DNA of 64,000 nt from Odiellus spinosus (GCA_963920705.1 CAWUCO010000169.1:808501-872500); one strand, 5' to 3'; counted from the first letter of the stretch, positions 1 through 11,885 are shown. The notes: generated by a model from the sequence alone, not told the origin. Translations and numbers: made by a program.

Positions 1-478
1 CCTCTTAACGTAACTAAGATTCTGTAAAATTATTTCGGTTAGAACTCCCAATTTAAAAGACTTAAAAAGGTTTAGTTCGAAATCACTAGCTAACCCTAAA
101 AAGTTTCGTAGATATAGATATCCATTCGAAACATCGCTTTTTCTTTTGGCCACCTAGAGATAATAGCCTTATGGTTTTCCTGATAAAACAAAATATAAAC
201 CATAGGTATTTAAAAAATGATGACAGCCTCACTTTAAACGAATAGGAATTTTATGAAAATTAAATTTTGTCGGAACGCATTTGCACTTTTTGGGTTATTA
301 TTATATAAGATCCTGAAATAAACATACTTTATATGCGCTGTCAGTCAAAATGTGACAAATCTTTAGATGCTTATTTGACATATCACACATTTTTTCAACA
401 AAGAATTTCACTCCATAGTTTCCGTTAGTCATAAATTCCTTCGAGATAAGATATATATTTAATAAATATAGATACTGC

Positions 479-514
<36 letters not shown>

Positions 515-1989
515 CGTTCACCATTTGTTAGTCTTTCCAAAATTCTCAATAAGCTTTAATCGTATTTCTGTCAGTAATGTTTCGAAACGGCGTACACAGT
601 ATTTTACCAAGTTTTTCGAAGAAATTAGGTTTACTTTTACAATTGAGAAAAATAGGCTCGAACCCGCGTTTCATTTTCAATGCTGCTGGAATAAAAACTG
701 AGGGCTTCAACCAAAATTCATTTGAAAACAAAAAGGCAACTAATGTTCAAGAAGGTAAAAGAATTTATTTTTAACATTTAAGCAAGCTCGTAGGAGGGAA
801 TAACAGTCAACCCTCCCAAGTTTAGTTCTTGTATTCGCCCCTTTAACCAGCAACTTAGAATATATAATCATCGAAAAATATTCTAAAATTTAAATAAAAT
901 GACCCAATTCAAACTGCGGAAATAGCTGCAAATATTAAGTATATTATTTAATTTTACAATTTTTACGTCATCGGTCATTTGGCGCCAAAACGAGAGCTAT
1001 ATTATTTAGAGATACCCCAGGTTGAGCTCGTCTAGGCCCGTCCATTAAAGGTTGTATATATTTCTCATTTTTCCACGATTGTCCCAATGTCTAGTTTTGT
1101 AAAGCGGTCCTCATCCGTAAAGTCTAATTCTTTCATTTCGGCGTATATAAATTATTTGTTGCTTCACCCCTATATATAGTATTAAGCAATTTTGCTTAGT
1201 GGAAAAACTTGCGCAAATTTTCACAAAAACCCGCTTTCACCCCCTTATGTGGGCTACTTTAAATATGAATAAAAGATACGCACACTTAGCCTTTCCCTGA
1301 TTGAAGATCGGTTCAGCAACGTTACCGAAGCGTCCCATAGATTACTGTCTAATGCATTTTACTTAGGGATAGTTTTGGGGACGTGGCAATGAATTTGGGT
1401 ATAATTTTACTATAATTAAAGGGACATATCTTTGGGATGGAAAACTGAACTGTACTCTTCGCGGGGTGCATTCGTTTGAATCGTTTTTAACCACACTTCA
1501 TGTGTAAGAAGAATCAGTAGCTAGAATAAGTGGCGTCGTTTCCCTTGAATCATATCATTCGGTTCTGTCCAGGACAAATCTTGCCACTAAAAAGTATGCA
1601 AAAACTGATTTTTTTCAAGCTCGTTTTTTTACCCGTCTTTAGCCGAGTTCAAGAGAAATTTTCAAACTGAGAAGAGATGAGGCAGTTTTATTCCCTATTT
1701 TTAAAATTTTTGTCGTTACAAACGCCGCTCGAAGACTAGCGAAATTTCTGGAGTTAAAGGAAGAGCTAGAACCAGGTAGCCTTTATCCAAATCCCGAGAT
1801 TGTCCATGAGAGAAAGGAAACAAGACGTCGTTGATTTCGAAGCTCTATAAATAATTAGCTTTCGAATGCAGATTATAATTAAGCGTTAAACACTAGCGCT
1901 TCTTCCTATGTTCTTTCTAAGATACGAAATCGTTAATATTAGCCACGGTACATTACGATATCTAAATTGGTAAATTACTTCATCTACAG
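1..1989. other. Non-coding, AT-rich; no gene seen
   Basis: I see no convincing exon. Short open frames around 510-774 overlap on both strands and look random. The stretch holds a (TA)n microsatellite at about 483-511 and scattered AT-rich sequence. Earlier exons of the LACTB-like gene could lie here, but I could not pick one out. Confidence 0.5.
483..511. repeat. (TA)n microsatellite
   Basis: An uninterrupted TA dinucleotide run of roughly 29 bp is read directly from the sequence. Confidence 0.95.
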
Positions 1990-3152
1990 GAATTTCAACC
2001 GACGCGATAAAGCAGAGCCAACTATTAATACAACGCTCAAAAGACGCTTACGGAATCCCTGGAATGACTGTAGCCGTGAGCGTCGATGGAAAATTGACCT
2101 GGGCTGAAGCATTTGGTTATTCGGACTTGGAAAACCAAGTACCGTGCCGAGCAGACACCATCATGAGAATGGCCAGCGTAAGCAAATCAATTACCGCCAC
2201 AGCCGCTGCTAAACTCTGGGAAGAGGGTAAATTAGACATGGACAAATCAATTCTCGAATATATAGTAGACTATCCACAGCCCAAATTCGATGGAACAAAC
2301 GTCGTCATTACACCTAGACACCTCGTTTGAAATCTAAGTGGCATAAGACATTACTCGAAACCGACTCTGGATGGTAAAGACGTTTTTCAAAACGAAGAGT
2401 TTTATAACACGAAACATTACGAAAATGTGAGAGACGCCCTTAAGGTCTTTGATAATGAATCGTTATAGTTCAAACCTGTCGAGAAGTATTCTTATTCATC
2501 GCACGGTTTTAGCGTACTAAGCGCCGTTATCGAAAACGCCGCGAAGGAATCGTTTCAAAACCATATGTCCAAAATGTTTGAAACACTGGGATTGGAAAAT
2601 ACATCTTTCGATCTAAACGATTCTCTGACTTACGGTCGAGCGAGATATTACACGAAAAAGAATGGATCCATAGTTAATAGTACGTATATTGACAGCTCGC
2701 TTTATTGGGCTGGAGGAGGTTTTCAATCAACAGCGGGAGATTTAGTTAAACTTGGAAACATCATGCTCTATTGCTACCAGGGTAAAGAAAATGGTTTTAC
2801 GAACGCAAATACGGTTGAAAAACTTTGGCAACCAACAGAACAGAGTCAATTAGTCAAGCAATATCCGTACGGCATGGGATAGGGTATAATTCCACGTAAA
2901 GAAGCGTGTAATTTATGTAAATTACAAAAGTTTGCCGTTTTCCACGAAGGTTTAAATTCAGGGGCAGCTTGTGTACTTTTAATACAACCAAATGATAATA
3001 CCAGTAATGACGAGGAAATTGTAAATAAAAGTCAAATGGCAGATACTCCACGAGGTACTGTAGTGGCAATTTTAACCAATTCTGATCAAAGTCCAATCCT
3101 AGGTGATTTAGCGGTAGGTATTGTGAAATGTTTTGATGAAGACACCGTGTAA
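1990..3152 (+). pseudogene. LACTB: LACTB-like serine beta-lactamase-family protein, three in-frame stops
   Basis: About 385 codons in one frame match the mitochondrial LACTB family, penicillin-binding-protein-like serine hydrolases that form filaments in the intermembrane space. The Ser-x-x-Lys catalytic tetrad is visible as SVSK at 2175-2186. LSGIRHY, YSYSSHGF and WAGGGFQSTAGDL blocks follow in the family order. The third motif, normally HTG, reads HEG, which would probably impair activity. The frame is interrupted by TGA at 2328, TAG at 2466 and TAG at 2880. The last falls just after YGMG, where the family usually has Trp. No indel was needed to follow the frame from end to end. An acceptor-like ACAG at 1986-1989 precedes the first coding bases, so upstream exons with the targeting peptide are missing or unseen. 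It is most likely a recently decayed gene copy; stop-codon readthrough is an unlikely alternative. Confidence 0.85.
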
Positions 3153-3980
3153 ATTTTAAGAAACAATTTCTTTGGCCTTGAGCAAGGTTACTGTAGTGCT
3201 TGGCGTTTGGATAGTTACAATTTTTTGTTAATTTTATCGTTTCATAATATAATACTTTATCGTAATATTTAAATGTTAAATATTATAATGTATGTTAAAT
3301 TTTTGGTTAACCGTTCATGTATTGGAAAAATTAAGGCTAAAAGAATGAATAATATTTTATAATCAATTTAAAATTCCACTTCCACGAAATGACGTAAAAA
3401 CAAGCATTAGCCGAACACGTTTCCAATCCTGACCATGTAACTGATTTCACAATTGTTATAAGTTTGCTATGATAGAAAAATATATTAAATTTAATGTACG
3501 CGAATCATTAGATATACGAAAAACTCGAAAAAAACCAGTTGTTTCTCAATCGGGACGACGGTCCTGGGAGCTTCGTTACCTACCTTTGGTATAAAAAAAA
3601 CCCTACACACGCCCCTTTGAATCACGTGACGAAGTTGGTTTGAAGATAGATTTGTAACTCTAAAATTTAGAACTGATGTAGAGATCGGGGTTTGGACAAA
3701 ATAATCCACAAATATCAGTTAATCAGATAATCTTAAAAAATAATCGGAAAATTATTCGCAATTACATTGGATTTATCATAGACTTCCCGTGGATAAATTA
3801 TGAAAAAAAATAATCAGAAATTTCTTGTCCAAACCCCCACCTCTAACTAATGATGCGCCTGTAAGACGCGAAACTAGTCGTCACAAACTGGAATGTTTAT
3901 TTGTGTTTTTAAAATTTTTTGCGTAATTAAAGTTGCACCTTTTTTTAAGAAAACCTATTTATTATACGCAAGTAGTCACT
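3153..3980. other. Intergenic, no gene seen
   Basis: AT-rich sequence downstream of the LACTB-like copy. The short open frames (for example 3491-3709 on the minus strand) have no recognisable content. Confidence 0.5.
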
Positions 3981-5158
3981 GTAATTTTTCTTTTTTTTGG
4001 AATTATGGGTTCGTTAACCTGTGTCTAGGTCATAATAGCGAAAACCAAAAGGTCCAAGGCAAGTTGTCGAGGGTCAAAATAGCGAAACCAAAAAACGAAA
4101 ACTATTTTAACGAAACGAACAAGAGCGAAAAATCAATTATTCCAAATAATATATCAGAGAAAGCGAGACTAAAGTTTTCCAAATATGCGCTACTGCAATC
4201 GTAAAAAATTTAAACCAATTGGCAAAATGACAACATAAAAATTTAATATTTTGCCTTCAACACCTTTTTTAATACACCATGAATTAACAACACTCTATAG
4301 TATACATCAAAGTTAAACAAGTTGGGAAACCAAAATATTACCTCCCCGACAACGCTAACCTAACCCTACTTTAAATAAAAGATGGATGCATGTAAAGAAT
4401 TAGGAGTGAGTATATGGATCAGGGTGCTTTTGATTGCCCGTATTTTATTTCCCCTCTATGTTACAGTGTATATCAATTTTCTCACTATACTCAGAGTACT
4501 CAAATTTCCTATGACCTTATTTTATGTCAGGTCGTAGGATGAGCAGAGACACACACAATGAAATGTCAGGCGTAATATTTCTTTTTTTTTGGAATTATGG
4601 GTTCGTTAACCTGTGTCTAGGTCATAATAGCGAAAACCAAAAGGTCCAAGGCAAGTTGTCGAGGGTCAAAATAGCGAAACCAAAAAACGAAAACTATTTT
4701 AACGAAACGAACAAGAGCGTAAAATCAATTATTCCAAATAATATATCAGAGAAAGCGAGACTAAAGTTTTCCAAATATGCGCTACTGCAATCGTAAAAAA
4801 TTTAAACCAATTGGCAAAATGACAACATAAAAATTTAATATTTTGCCTTCAACACCTTTTTTAATACACCATGAATTAACAACACTCTATAGTATACATC
4901 AAAGTTAAACAAGTTGGGAAACCAAAATATTACCTCCCCGACAACGCTAACCTAACCCTACTTTAAATAAAAGATGGATGCATGTAAAGAATTAGGAGTG
5001 AGTATATGGATCAGGGTGCTTTTGATTGCCCGTATTTTATTTCCCCTCTATGTTACAGTGTATATCAATTTTCTCACTATACTCAGAGTACTCAAATTTC
5101 CTATGACCTTATTTTATGTCAGGTCGTAGGATGAGCAGAGACACACACAATGAAATGT
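3981..5158. repeat. 592-bp tandem duplication, two copies
   Basis: Unit 1 (3981 to about 4566) and unit 2 (4572 to about 5158) are almost identical over their full length, with an offset of about 591-592 bp and a few substitutions. Each contains the same roughly 70-codon open frame beginning near the sequence NYGFVNLCLGH. It is unlike any family I know, and only one or two residues differ between the copies. The second unit ends next to the LINE that follows. Confidence 0.9.
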
Positions 5159-5169
5159 TTATATTAAAT

Positions 5170-7688
5170 GTAAATAAGTGATTACAAATTCTAGCCACGA
5201 TATTATTCTTCTTGGAGACTTTAACCTCCCAGGCGTAAAATGGACTAGCTTGAACAACTTACATTGCTCCTACTACGTGAAACATAAGGCCGCAAACATT
5301 TTTGATCTTTCACATCTCTTGAACCTCAAGAAAATAAATACTAATACGAATCATTTTGGATCTATGTTTGGTAAATAACGACTGTTGCAAAGTTGATATC
5401 CCTGGCTTTAATCTAGTTAATCCCGATAAATACCATCCAGCGCTTCAATTACAGTATACAGGAATTACTGCACATATTTTGGATACCGAATCTACTTCGC
5501 GTTACAAATACAACGAAGGCGATTATCTTTCAATATATACATACTTGAGGGACTCTGACTGGAACCCTATCTTTACATCGCTAGATTTAAACCAAAATGT
5601 CCAATATCGTACAGACATGATTACCTACGCCATTGACATAAATATCCCCAAAACTATTGCGAGCAAAAACAGACCTGAACAAAAATTCCCAATATGGTAT
5701 TCCCGGGATTTAAAACAATGTCTTCGACGGAAGGCATACTATCACAAGAAATATCATCGATCAAAAAACCCTGCGGACCTCGAGGCCTATTCCTCGCACC
5801 GCAAACAACTAAAAAATCTCCTTAAGAGAGACAAAAAGAACCACTGCATTGATATCAAGCTCCATGTGAAGAAAGATCCTAAGTTATTTTGGAATAATGT
5901 GGGCAAAAATCTTAAAAACCCAAAACACAAAATTGTTCTGCAAAAAAATGGTGATATCTTAACTACAGCAAGTGATATATCTAAGGAATTCGGGGAAAAG
6001 TTCTCACATATTGCTGAAGACAAGTCAGATCCCAACTTCATTTTTAAGCCGGAAAGTAAAATTAAGTGGGATCTATCTGGAATTACAATAACCGAACAAG
6101 ATGTTTCAGATGCCATTAATAAACTAAAACCAAAATTATGTTCGGGTCATGATGTTATACCGAATTTCATAGTTAATGGCTGTGGTAAGATTCTGTCCCC
6201 AATCCTGCTGCACATATTCAATCTATCTATTATAAGTGGTGTGTATCCTGAAGTATGGAAAACCGCCTTAGTTGCGCCCGTTTTTAAAAAAGGCTCTAAA
6301 GCCGATCCTCAAAACTACCGTCCCATCTCTCTTCTTTCTTCCCTCTGACTAGTGTTTGACTATATAATAAATAAATATCTGTACTCCTGGTTCTTGCCAA
6401 ATATACCAGACTGCCAGCATGGCTTTGTGAAGGGCCGAACAGTGGAAACGAACTTATTATCTTACCATAACTACATTAAACCAGTCGTTGCTAATAAGGG
6501 TCAAGTGGACGTTGTTTATATTGATCTTTCCAAGGCTTTTGACCGTGTGTCCCACCAAATTCTCCCTAAAAAACTAAATTACTATGTTCTCACAGGAACC
6601 ATTTATAAGTGGTTCGAAAATTAACTGGACGGTAGGATAAATATCATTAAGTGCAATAATATCATAAGTAGCGTCAGGTATCCAGTAAAATGTGGTGTCC
6701 CACAAGGGTCCTCTATAGGACCCCTACTGTTCAATATTTACACCACTGATCTACCAGACTCGCTGAAACACTCTAAGACAATACTATTTGCTGATGATAA
6801 CAAGCTCTTTAGAATCGTCTCCAGCATTAAGGACAGTGAATTGTTGCTCTTGACTCTTGGTGTAAATCTAACAATCTACAAATAAATAACTCTAAAACGT
6901 CTGTAGTAAGGTATACCAGGAAGACAGCTCCCATAACTTACAATTACGAACAAAATAAAGATATTTTAGCGCGAGAAACTAGCGTCAAAGATTTAGGCGT
7001 GACGTTTGATAGCGCACTGTTATTTAACCAGCATGTATCGCGAACGACATTAGCATGTAGGAAAACGCTATACTGCTCCCTTAAAATATCAAAAACTCTT
7101 GACTCCTCGAATTGCTTTATAACTTTATATAAGTCATTAGTAAAACCCAAAATGTTGTACGGTTGCCTAAACTACAATGATTCGTGTAAAACTACTTTGG
7201 AAACACTAGAAAAGGCACAAAAAAAATTTGTTTACCTTTATCAAAAGAATTTCAAAAATAATAATATTTACTCTTACGACTCTGTCCTTTTGGCCTTAAA
7301 TTTGCAACTCATTAAGCAACTCTTAAAAAAAAAGCGATATTATATTTTTAAACAGACTTTTAAACGGTAAACTCCTATGCAAAGATCTATCTAATAAAAT
7401 ATCATATAACTTAGTAAAAACAGATTTTCGGAAAAAACGCAGATTTTTATAAAGAACTATTATAACTCCCCATTGGAACGTATTCTTAATAATTTTAATA
7501 ATATTAAAGCAAAATTTGACTTTCCAAATATAAATTTAAATTTAAAAAATTTTAGTACTTTAATTACCTCGACCCCTTTAATTTAACATCATTATAATTT
7601 ATTACCCCCATGACAACTCTGTGTCTGCCCTTGTTGGAAACTTTGTAGCTTCTGTTGGTAGTCACAATAAAAAATCATTCTATTCTAT
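5170..7688 (+). pseudogene. 5'-truncated CR1/Jockey-group LINE, endonuclease plus reverse transcriptase
   Basis: A non-LTR retrotransposon ORF2 remnant. The C-terminal part of the apurinic endonuclease domain is visible (GDFNLPGVKW near 5210, then DKYHP near 5425). The reverse transcriptase follows: a block ending NYRPISLLSSL (about 6320), YIDLSKAFDRVSH (about 6520), GVPQGSSIGPLLFNIY (about 6695) and the catalytic FADD (about 6790). Breaks include a frameshift near 5370, in-frame TGA at 6346, TAA at 6622 and a frameshift near 6860. The 3' end is a short ATTCT repeat (about 7677-7690) instead of a poly(A) tail, which favours the CR1 group. The N-terminal endonuclease and ORF1 are missing, as expected for a 5'-truncated insertion. 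Confidence 0.9.
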
Positions 7689-8023
7689 TCTATATAAAAC
7701 AGCCCATTCGTACGGGGTCTAGTTTTTGATTCGTAGTAATTACCATTTAACCTTAAACGCACACTACTTTCTAGGCCAAGTGTTGAAACAGTAGAGCTTT
7801 CTTTTACTTTTTCAAGAAAAATATTTTCCTCAGGTGCTATTAATTTTTCTAAATTTAAAAACGAAGTTATTTTTCGTTTTGAACTACTCAATTTATGAGA
7901 GGTACTGGGTCGATTGATGTCTGGCAATTCGGTTAAATTACATTCTGCTTCTACTGTAATGTCGGGAGATGGCAAAGGGCTGGACAAATCCATTATATCC
8001 TGGGACTCGAGTAATTGGCCCAT
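7685..8023 (-). CDS. Unrecognised acidic, Ser-rich coding fragment cut off at the LINE 3' end
   Basis: A 112-codon open frame reads from ATG at 8023 towards lower coordinates. It is rich in Ser, Glu and Leu with a short basic patch (SSKRK) and has the composition of a disordered regulatory protein; I recognise no domain. It stops within a few bases of the ATTCT repeat that ends the LINE, so its last codons are repeat sequence and the true 3' part has probably been displaced by the insertion. The start lies head-to-head with the 170-aa gene at 8397, leaving a 373-bp shared upstream region. It could be an exon of a larger gene or a chance open frame. Confidence 0.35.
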   Translation of the reverse strand: MGQLLESQDIMDLSSPLPSPDITVEAECNLTELPDINRPSTSHKLSSSKRKITSFLNLEKLIAPEENIFLEKVKESSTVSTLGLESSVRLRLNGNYYESKTRPRTNGLFYIE

Positions 8024-8396
8024 ATTCCGGCTATTTTTTCAAAGACAAAAAACTAATCGACCCTAAACTCCCAAAGACTGAAAATAAACTTTTACACGTT
8101 ATGGTCTATCTTAATATAGACGAAAATTTCAAAAATAAATAAAAAAATAGATATTCTTTGTTCTTCAAAAATTGGAATTTAATCATTTTTTAAGTCACGT
8201 ACAAAGATAATTAGTTTTTAATATGTATCAAAAAATCCTTTTAAGATACAACGCCTATTTATAAAAATATTTTAATCTAGGCTAATTATCCCCTCTAGTT
8301 CAATTTTTACATAGTGATAACACATTTATTGCCATATATAAAGCTAAAAAATATTATCAATTTTAAAGTCTTAGTAACATAAGAAGTCGATAAAAA
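8024..8396. promoter_or_regulatory. Possible divergent promoter region with TATATAAA box
   Basis: This 373-bp AT-rich interval separates a minus-strand open frame starting at 8023 from the plus-strand gene starting at 8397. TATATAAA at 8335-8342 sits about 60 bp before the plus ATG, the same spacing as the TATA box of the neighbouring dUTPase gene. The promoter role is inferred. Confidence 0.4.
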
Positions 8397-9085
8397 ATGA
8401 CTTTCTGTTTGAGTGAAAATTGTGATATTAGAGCAACCGAGCCTTTTGAGACAATTTTGCCCTTAACCGTGCTTAGTTTTCAAATTTGTGATAAAAATGC
8501 CCAATTTAAAAATTACCCGTTGAAAAGTGCGATAACGTTGTCAATATTGTTGGAAAACGCGTTTTCGATCAGTGCCGCGAATTTTTAAAAGACTATAACT
8601 ATTTTATAACCGAAAAACAAGGACTTTTTCGTTTTAATAAATATAATTGTGACTTGGAAATCCCTCCTCCCTTTTGTCCTTTTGAATTGCATATTGGTCA
8701 TCCTACCTGTCCCTTCCTTCATTTTCGCTGTTCCACGTTTCAAATTCACACCAGATATTACATACAGGGCTGGACTTTTTATAAAGAGGCCATTTTTGCT
8801 ACCTTGTACGTTAGTTAGTGAATACCAGTTTTGTTATCAAAAAATAATAATATCCTTATTTAGATATCGGGAACTTAACATATTTTGCCAAAACTCTACA
8901 CTAGAAATGAGAAAAATAAGAAGAAAGATTAACTATCTTAATCGACAGGTTTGTAATTTTTTTTTAAAAACTTAAATTTATTTAAGATTAATGTTATTTA
9001 CTTTTAGATGAAAAAAATTAAAGCCCGATTTTTAACTCTAGAACCGGAAATGGATCAATTTATTACTTTTAATTACACTTTATAA
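8397..9085 (+). CDS. Unrecognised 170-aa protein, four-exon model, apparently intact
   Basis: My model joins exons 8397-8468, 8528-8805, 8864-8948 and 9008-9085. The introns are 59, 58 and 59 bp, all GT-AG, and codon phases agree at every junction. The second and third introns have good splice sites; the first donor and acceptor are weak, so a frameshift near 8517 is the alternative there. The predicted protein is Cys- and Phe-rich in the middle (for example CPFELHIGHPTCPFLHF). It ends in a basic helical stretch (MRKIRRKINYLNRQ then MKKIKARF), which may be a coiled coil. No stop interrupts the model. AATAAA lies at 9121, and a TATATAAA box is about 60 bp upstream of the ATG. I recognise no family. 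It sits 380 bp upstream of the dUTPase gene on the same strand. Confidence 0.5.
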
Positions 9086-9120
9086 CTTTGCAGTTTTTCT
9101 TTGTGAAACTATTTCTTTAT

Positions 9121-9126
9121 AATAAA
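9121..9126 (+). terminator. Polyadenylation signal AATAAA for the 170-aa gene
   Basis: A canonical AATAAA 36 bp after the stop at 9083-9085. The region is AT-rich, so chance occurrence is possible. Confidence 0.4.
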
Positions 9127-9398
9127 TATATTCTTTTAAAAATATTATTTTTGTAAAATGATAATTATACCAATTAAATGTAATTATAGTGAATATTTTC
9201 ATAATTTGTATATTAATTCTATATGACTAGATAATATATCTTAATTATAATAACCACTACGTGCATAATTTTAATATTTTTATATTAAAATAAAAAATTT
9301 AAAACTGGGCGGCATTGAAGAAAATAACATTCTATATTTTTCAAGTCATTAATATACATATGTAGATAACCACTTTTTTTTTATATTAAGCCACGGAA

Positions 9399-9407
9399 TA
9401 TATAAAT
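9399..9407 (+). promoter_or_regulatory. TATA box of the dUTPase gene
   Basis: TATATAAAT lies about 60 bp before the first ATG at 9465. It is followed by the short leader expected for a TATA-type start. Confidence 0.5.
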
Positions 9408-9464
9408 ACGAAAAAAATAAAGTTCATTATTTCACTATTGAATCTTGTTACCAAACCTAAAAGT

Positions 9465-10050
9465 ATGGCTAGCAAAAATATTGCCGTAGCTCAGCCGTTT
9501 TATCCTGTTCTGAAATATTTAAAATTAAGTCCAGCCGCTTTTACACCAACTAGAGCTACGAATTGGTCAGCAGGCTTGGACTTTTACTCGCTGTATGACA
9601 CAGTAAACCCCTTCAATGGACTAGTCAAAGTACACACGGGGATTACACTTGAACTACCCCCTTACACCGTGGGGACGTTGCTGGGAAGGTCGTGTAAGTT
9701 TCACAATATTAAACTTAAAACTTACTTTTAAAATTAAAGCTAAAATTTCTATTTTAGCGAAACTTTTGGAGGGTATTTTTGTCTATCCAGGGATTATAGA
9801 CTCGGACTTTCGTGGAGAATTGCAGATCATGCTAAGAACCAACTTAGAAACGGAATATACCATTAAAGCCGGTGACAAAATAGGCCAACTAGTAATTACC
9901 CCAATATTAATCCCAGTTCTCCGCGAAGCCACGGTATGTTTTTTCTTAAAAATATTGAAACTTAATTTTACTAAAAAACCATTTTTTTGAATTTGTTAGG
10001 AATTAAGTACAACCGTTAGAGGCATTGGCGGTTTTGGCTCAAGTAATTAA
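9465..10050 (+). CDS. dUTPase: dUTP diphosphatase, trimeric type, three exons
   Basis: The enzyme hydrolyses dUTP to dUMP and pyrophosphate, keeping uracil out of DNA and supplying dTMP synthesis. Exons are 9465-9693, 9758-9933 and 10000-10050, with introns of 64 and 66 bp that have GTAAGT/TTTTAG and GTATGT/TGTTAG borders. Splicing gives 151 aa, a normal length for a trimeric dUTPase. All five family motifs are present in order: AGLDFYS, GRSS, YPGIIDSDFRGELQ, GDKIGQL and the C-terminal RGIGGFGSS. The first intron splits motif 2, so GRSS exists only in the spliced product, which strongly supports the model. The ATG at 9465 is the first in frame, preceded by a TATA box. A host gene is more likely than a viral one because of the introns. 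A transposon begins 8 bp after the stop, so the native 3' UTR is displaced. Confidence 0.95.
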
Positions 10051-10719
10051 TGTATATTGGGGGCAATACTCTAACTTTTTTATCGTTCACGCGCATACGA
10101 TAACCCCGGTTTTATCGTAAATGTGATAAGTTATCAAAAAATGGTATTCTCTAACTTCCAAACGTGAAATTATCGAGCGCGAAATACGATAACCACCCGA
10201 TAACTTAACAACAGGGTATTTGCTGTCGGTAACTCTTATCGAACGAAGAAACAACATCCATAATTTCTATATTTCAGCGTTTTTAGATCATTTTTAGAAT
10301 TGATAGGCTTCAACAAGCAAATACTAGTAAAAATACGCGTTTGAATTTCGCGGCTTCAATCTTATTTCAAATAAAAAATGCTAGGTACCGACCTTCGTTA
10401 CACTTCCGCTATAATGGCAGCCAAGCGAACGAACGAATTTGCACCGAAGGTTCGAAATAAATAAAATCGATGAATTTCGCGGAGAGAATGTTTTATGAGA
10501 TCATGATAAAGGTTTTAAACTCTCCCAAGTATCTAATTCAATAATCTGTTCGTCAAGCCAGAGCATATAGTCTTAGGAAGTCTGACCTGTGAATCGGGAT
10601 CCAATTAAGGTAAGCCTTGTATCAGATAAACTGTACCAATTTGATAATTCATATTCACTCTATTCATATGTAAACGGTAGAACGCTTGCCTGAGTTTCAT
10701 TTTCTTAAAGCATATTTGT

Positions 10720-11259
10720 AATTATACAAAAAAGAGGTTGCTTCGCACCCTTAAAAAAACTCTTTATCTAACTCGAATCAAACCCGTGAAGGGACAGAAA
10801 TTATTTGTTAGAGAAAGAGCAATTTCATATCTTTAAAATTATAGTTAGTAGATTTAGTCTACTACTTCAAAGATTTTATTACTATTATATATTTTCCAAA
10901 AAACGGATAAAGACGACCTAGGACTAATGATAAATATATATATACATTAAAGGAACTCCATCTTTAGCTAATTTTATTAGTGATACTGATAGAATTTAAA
11001 ATAAACATCAATGGGAGAGGAAGGTTAACTAGGTCGTCTTTATCCGTTTTTTGGAAAATATATAATAGTAATAAAATCTTTGAAGTAGTATATAATAGTA
11101 ATAAAATCTTTGAAGTAGTAGACTAAATCTACTAACTATAATTTTAAAGATATGAAATTGCTCTTTCTCTAACAAATAATTTCTGTCCCTTCACGGGTTT
11201 GATTCGAGTTAGATAAAGAGTTTTTTAAGGGTGCGAAGCAACCTCTTTTTTGTATAATT
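10720..11259. repeat. Long hairpin: ~200-bp inverted arms, ~110-bp loop
   Basis: The arm 10720-10920 is matched by the reverse complement of 11030-11259 almost base for base. The right arm is longer because a unit of about 29 bp (TATAATAGTAATAAAATC and following) is tandemly duplicated in it only. The loop is 10921-11029. Confidence 0.9.
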
Positions 11260-11399
11260 TCTGTCCTTTTTTCTCCAAAAATATACACCTTTTCCACATT
11301 TCACTATTTTGCTTTATAGGTTTATTGAACTTTAATTCTTACTAATGCTGAATAAAAATTAAAGCGTTTAATTGAGGCTTCAATCTATTCGTAATTGAG

Positions 11400-11885
11400 A
11401 CCCTGGTACAAATCTCGAAAGGCAGAGATTAACTAACCTAACCTTACCTAAGTTGTAAAACAGGGATGGGCTAGTTCAATTGATTAACTAACCTAAACTA
11501 ATCTTACCTAAAATTCTACAAGAGGAACGGGTTAGCCCGAGTTATAGGGATTACCTAGTTGGAGGGATGGGCTATTTCCAGGGTTTAATTAACCTAATTT
11601 AACCTTAAAGATTACTTGATGGAATGGGTAACCCGAGGGATTAACTAGTTGGAACGATGGGCTAATTCGAGGAATTAACTAACCTAACCTAGCCTTACCT
11701 AAAATATTACAAATAGCCCGAGCTAAGGATTAACTAGTTGGAGGGATTGGCTAATTAGAGGGATTAACTAACCTAACCTAACCTTAAAGATTACCAGATG
11801 GACGGGGGAGGTCGAGGGATTAACTAACCTAGCCTTACCTAAAATATTACAAGAGGGACGGGCTAGACCGAGCTAGAGATTAAAT
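11400..11885. repeat. Degenerate minisatellite with AACCTAACC and GGGATGGGCTA motifs
   Basis: Alternating blocks of GGATTAACTAGTTGGAGGG, AACTAACCTAACCT and AAATATTACAAGAGGGACGG recur about every 60-110 bp. No coding content is seen. Confidence 0.75.

Noticed and set aside
2328..2882. Alternative genetic code or selenoprotein explanation for LACTB stops
   Set aside because: Both TGA and TAG occur at ordin-ary residues, intact neighbours such as dUTPase end in TAA, and no SECIS-like element was noticed.
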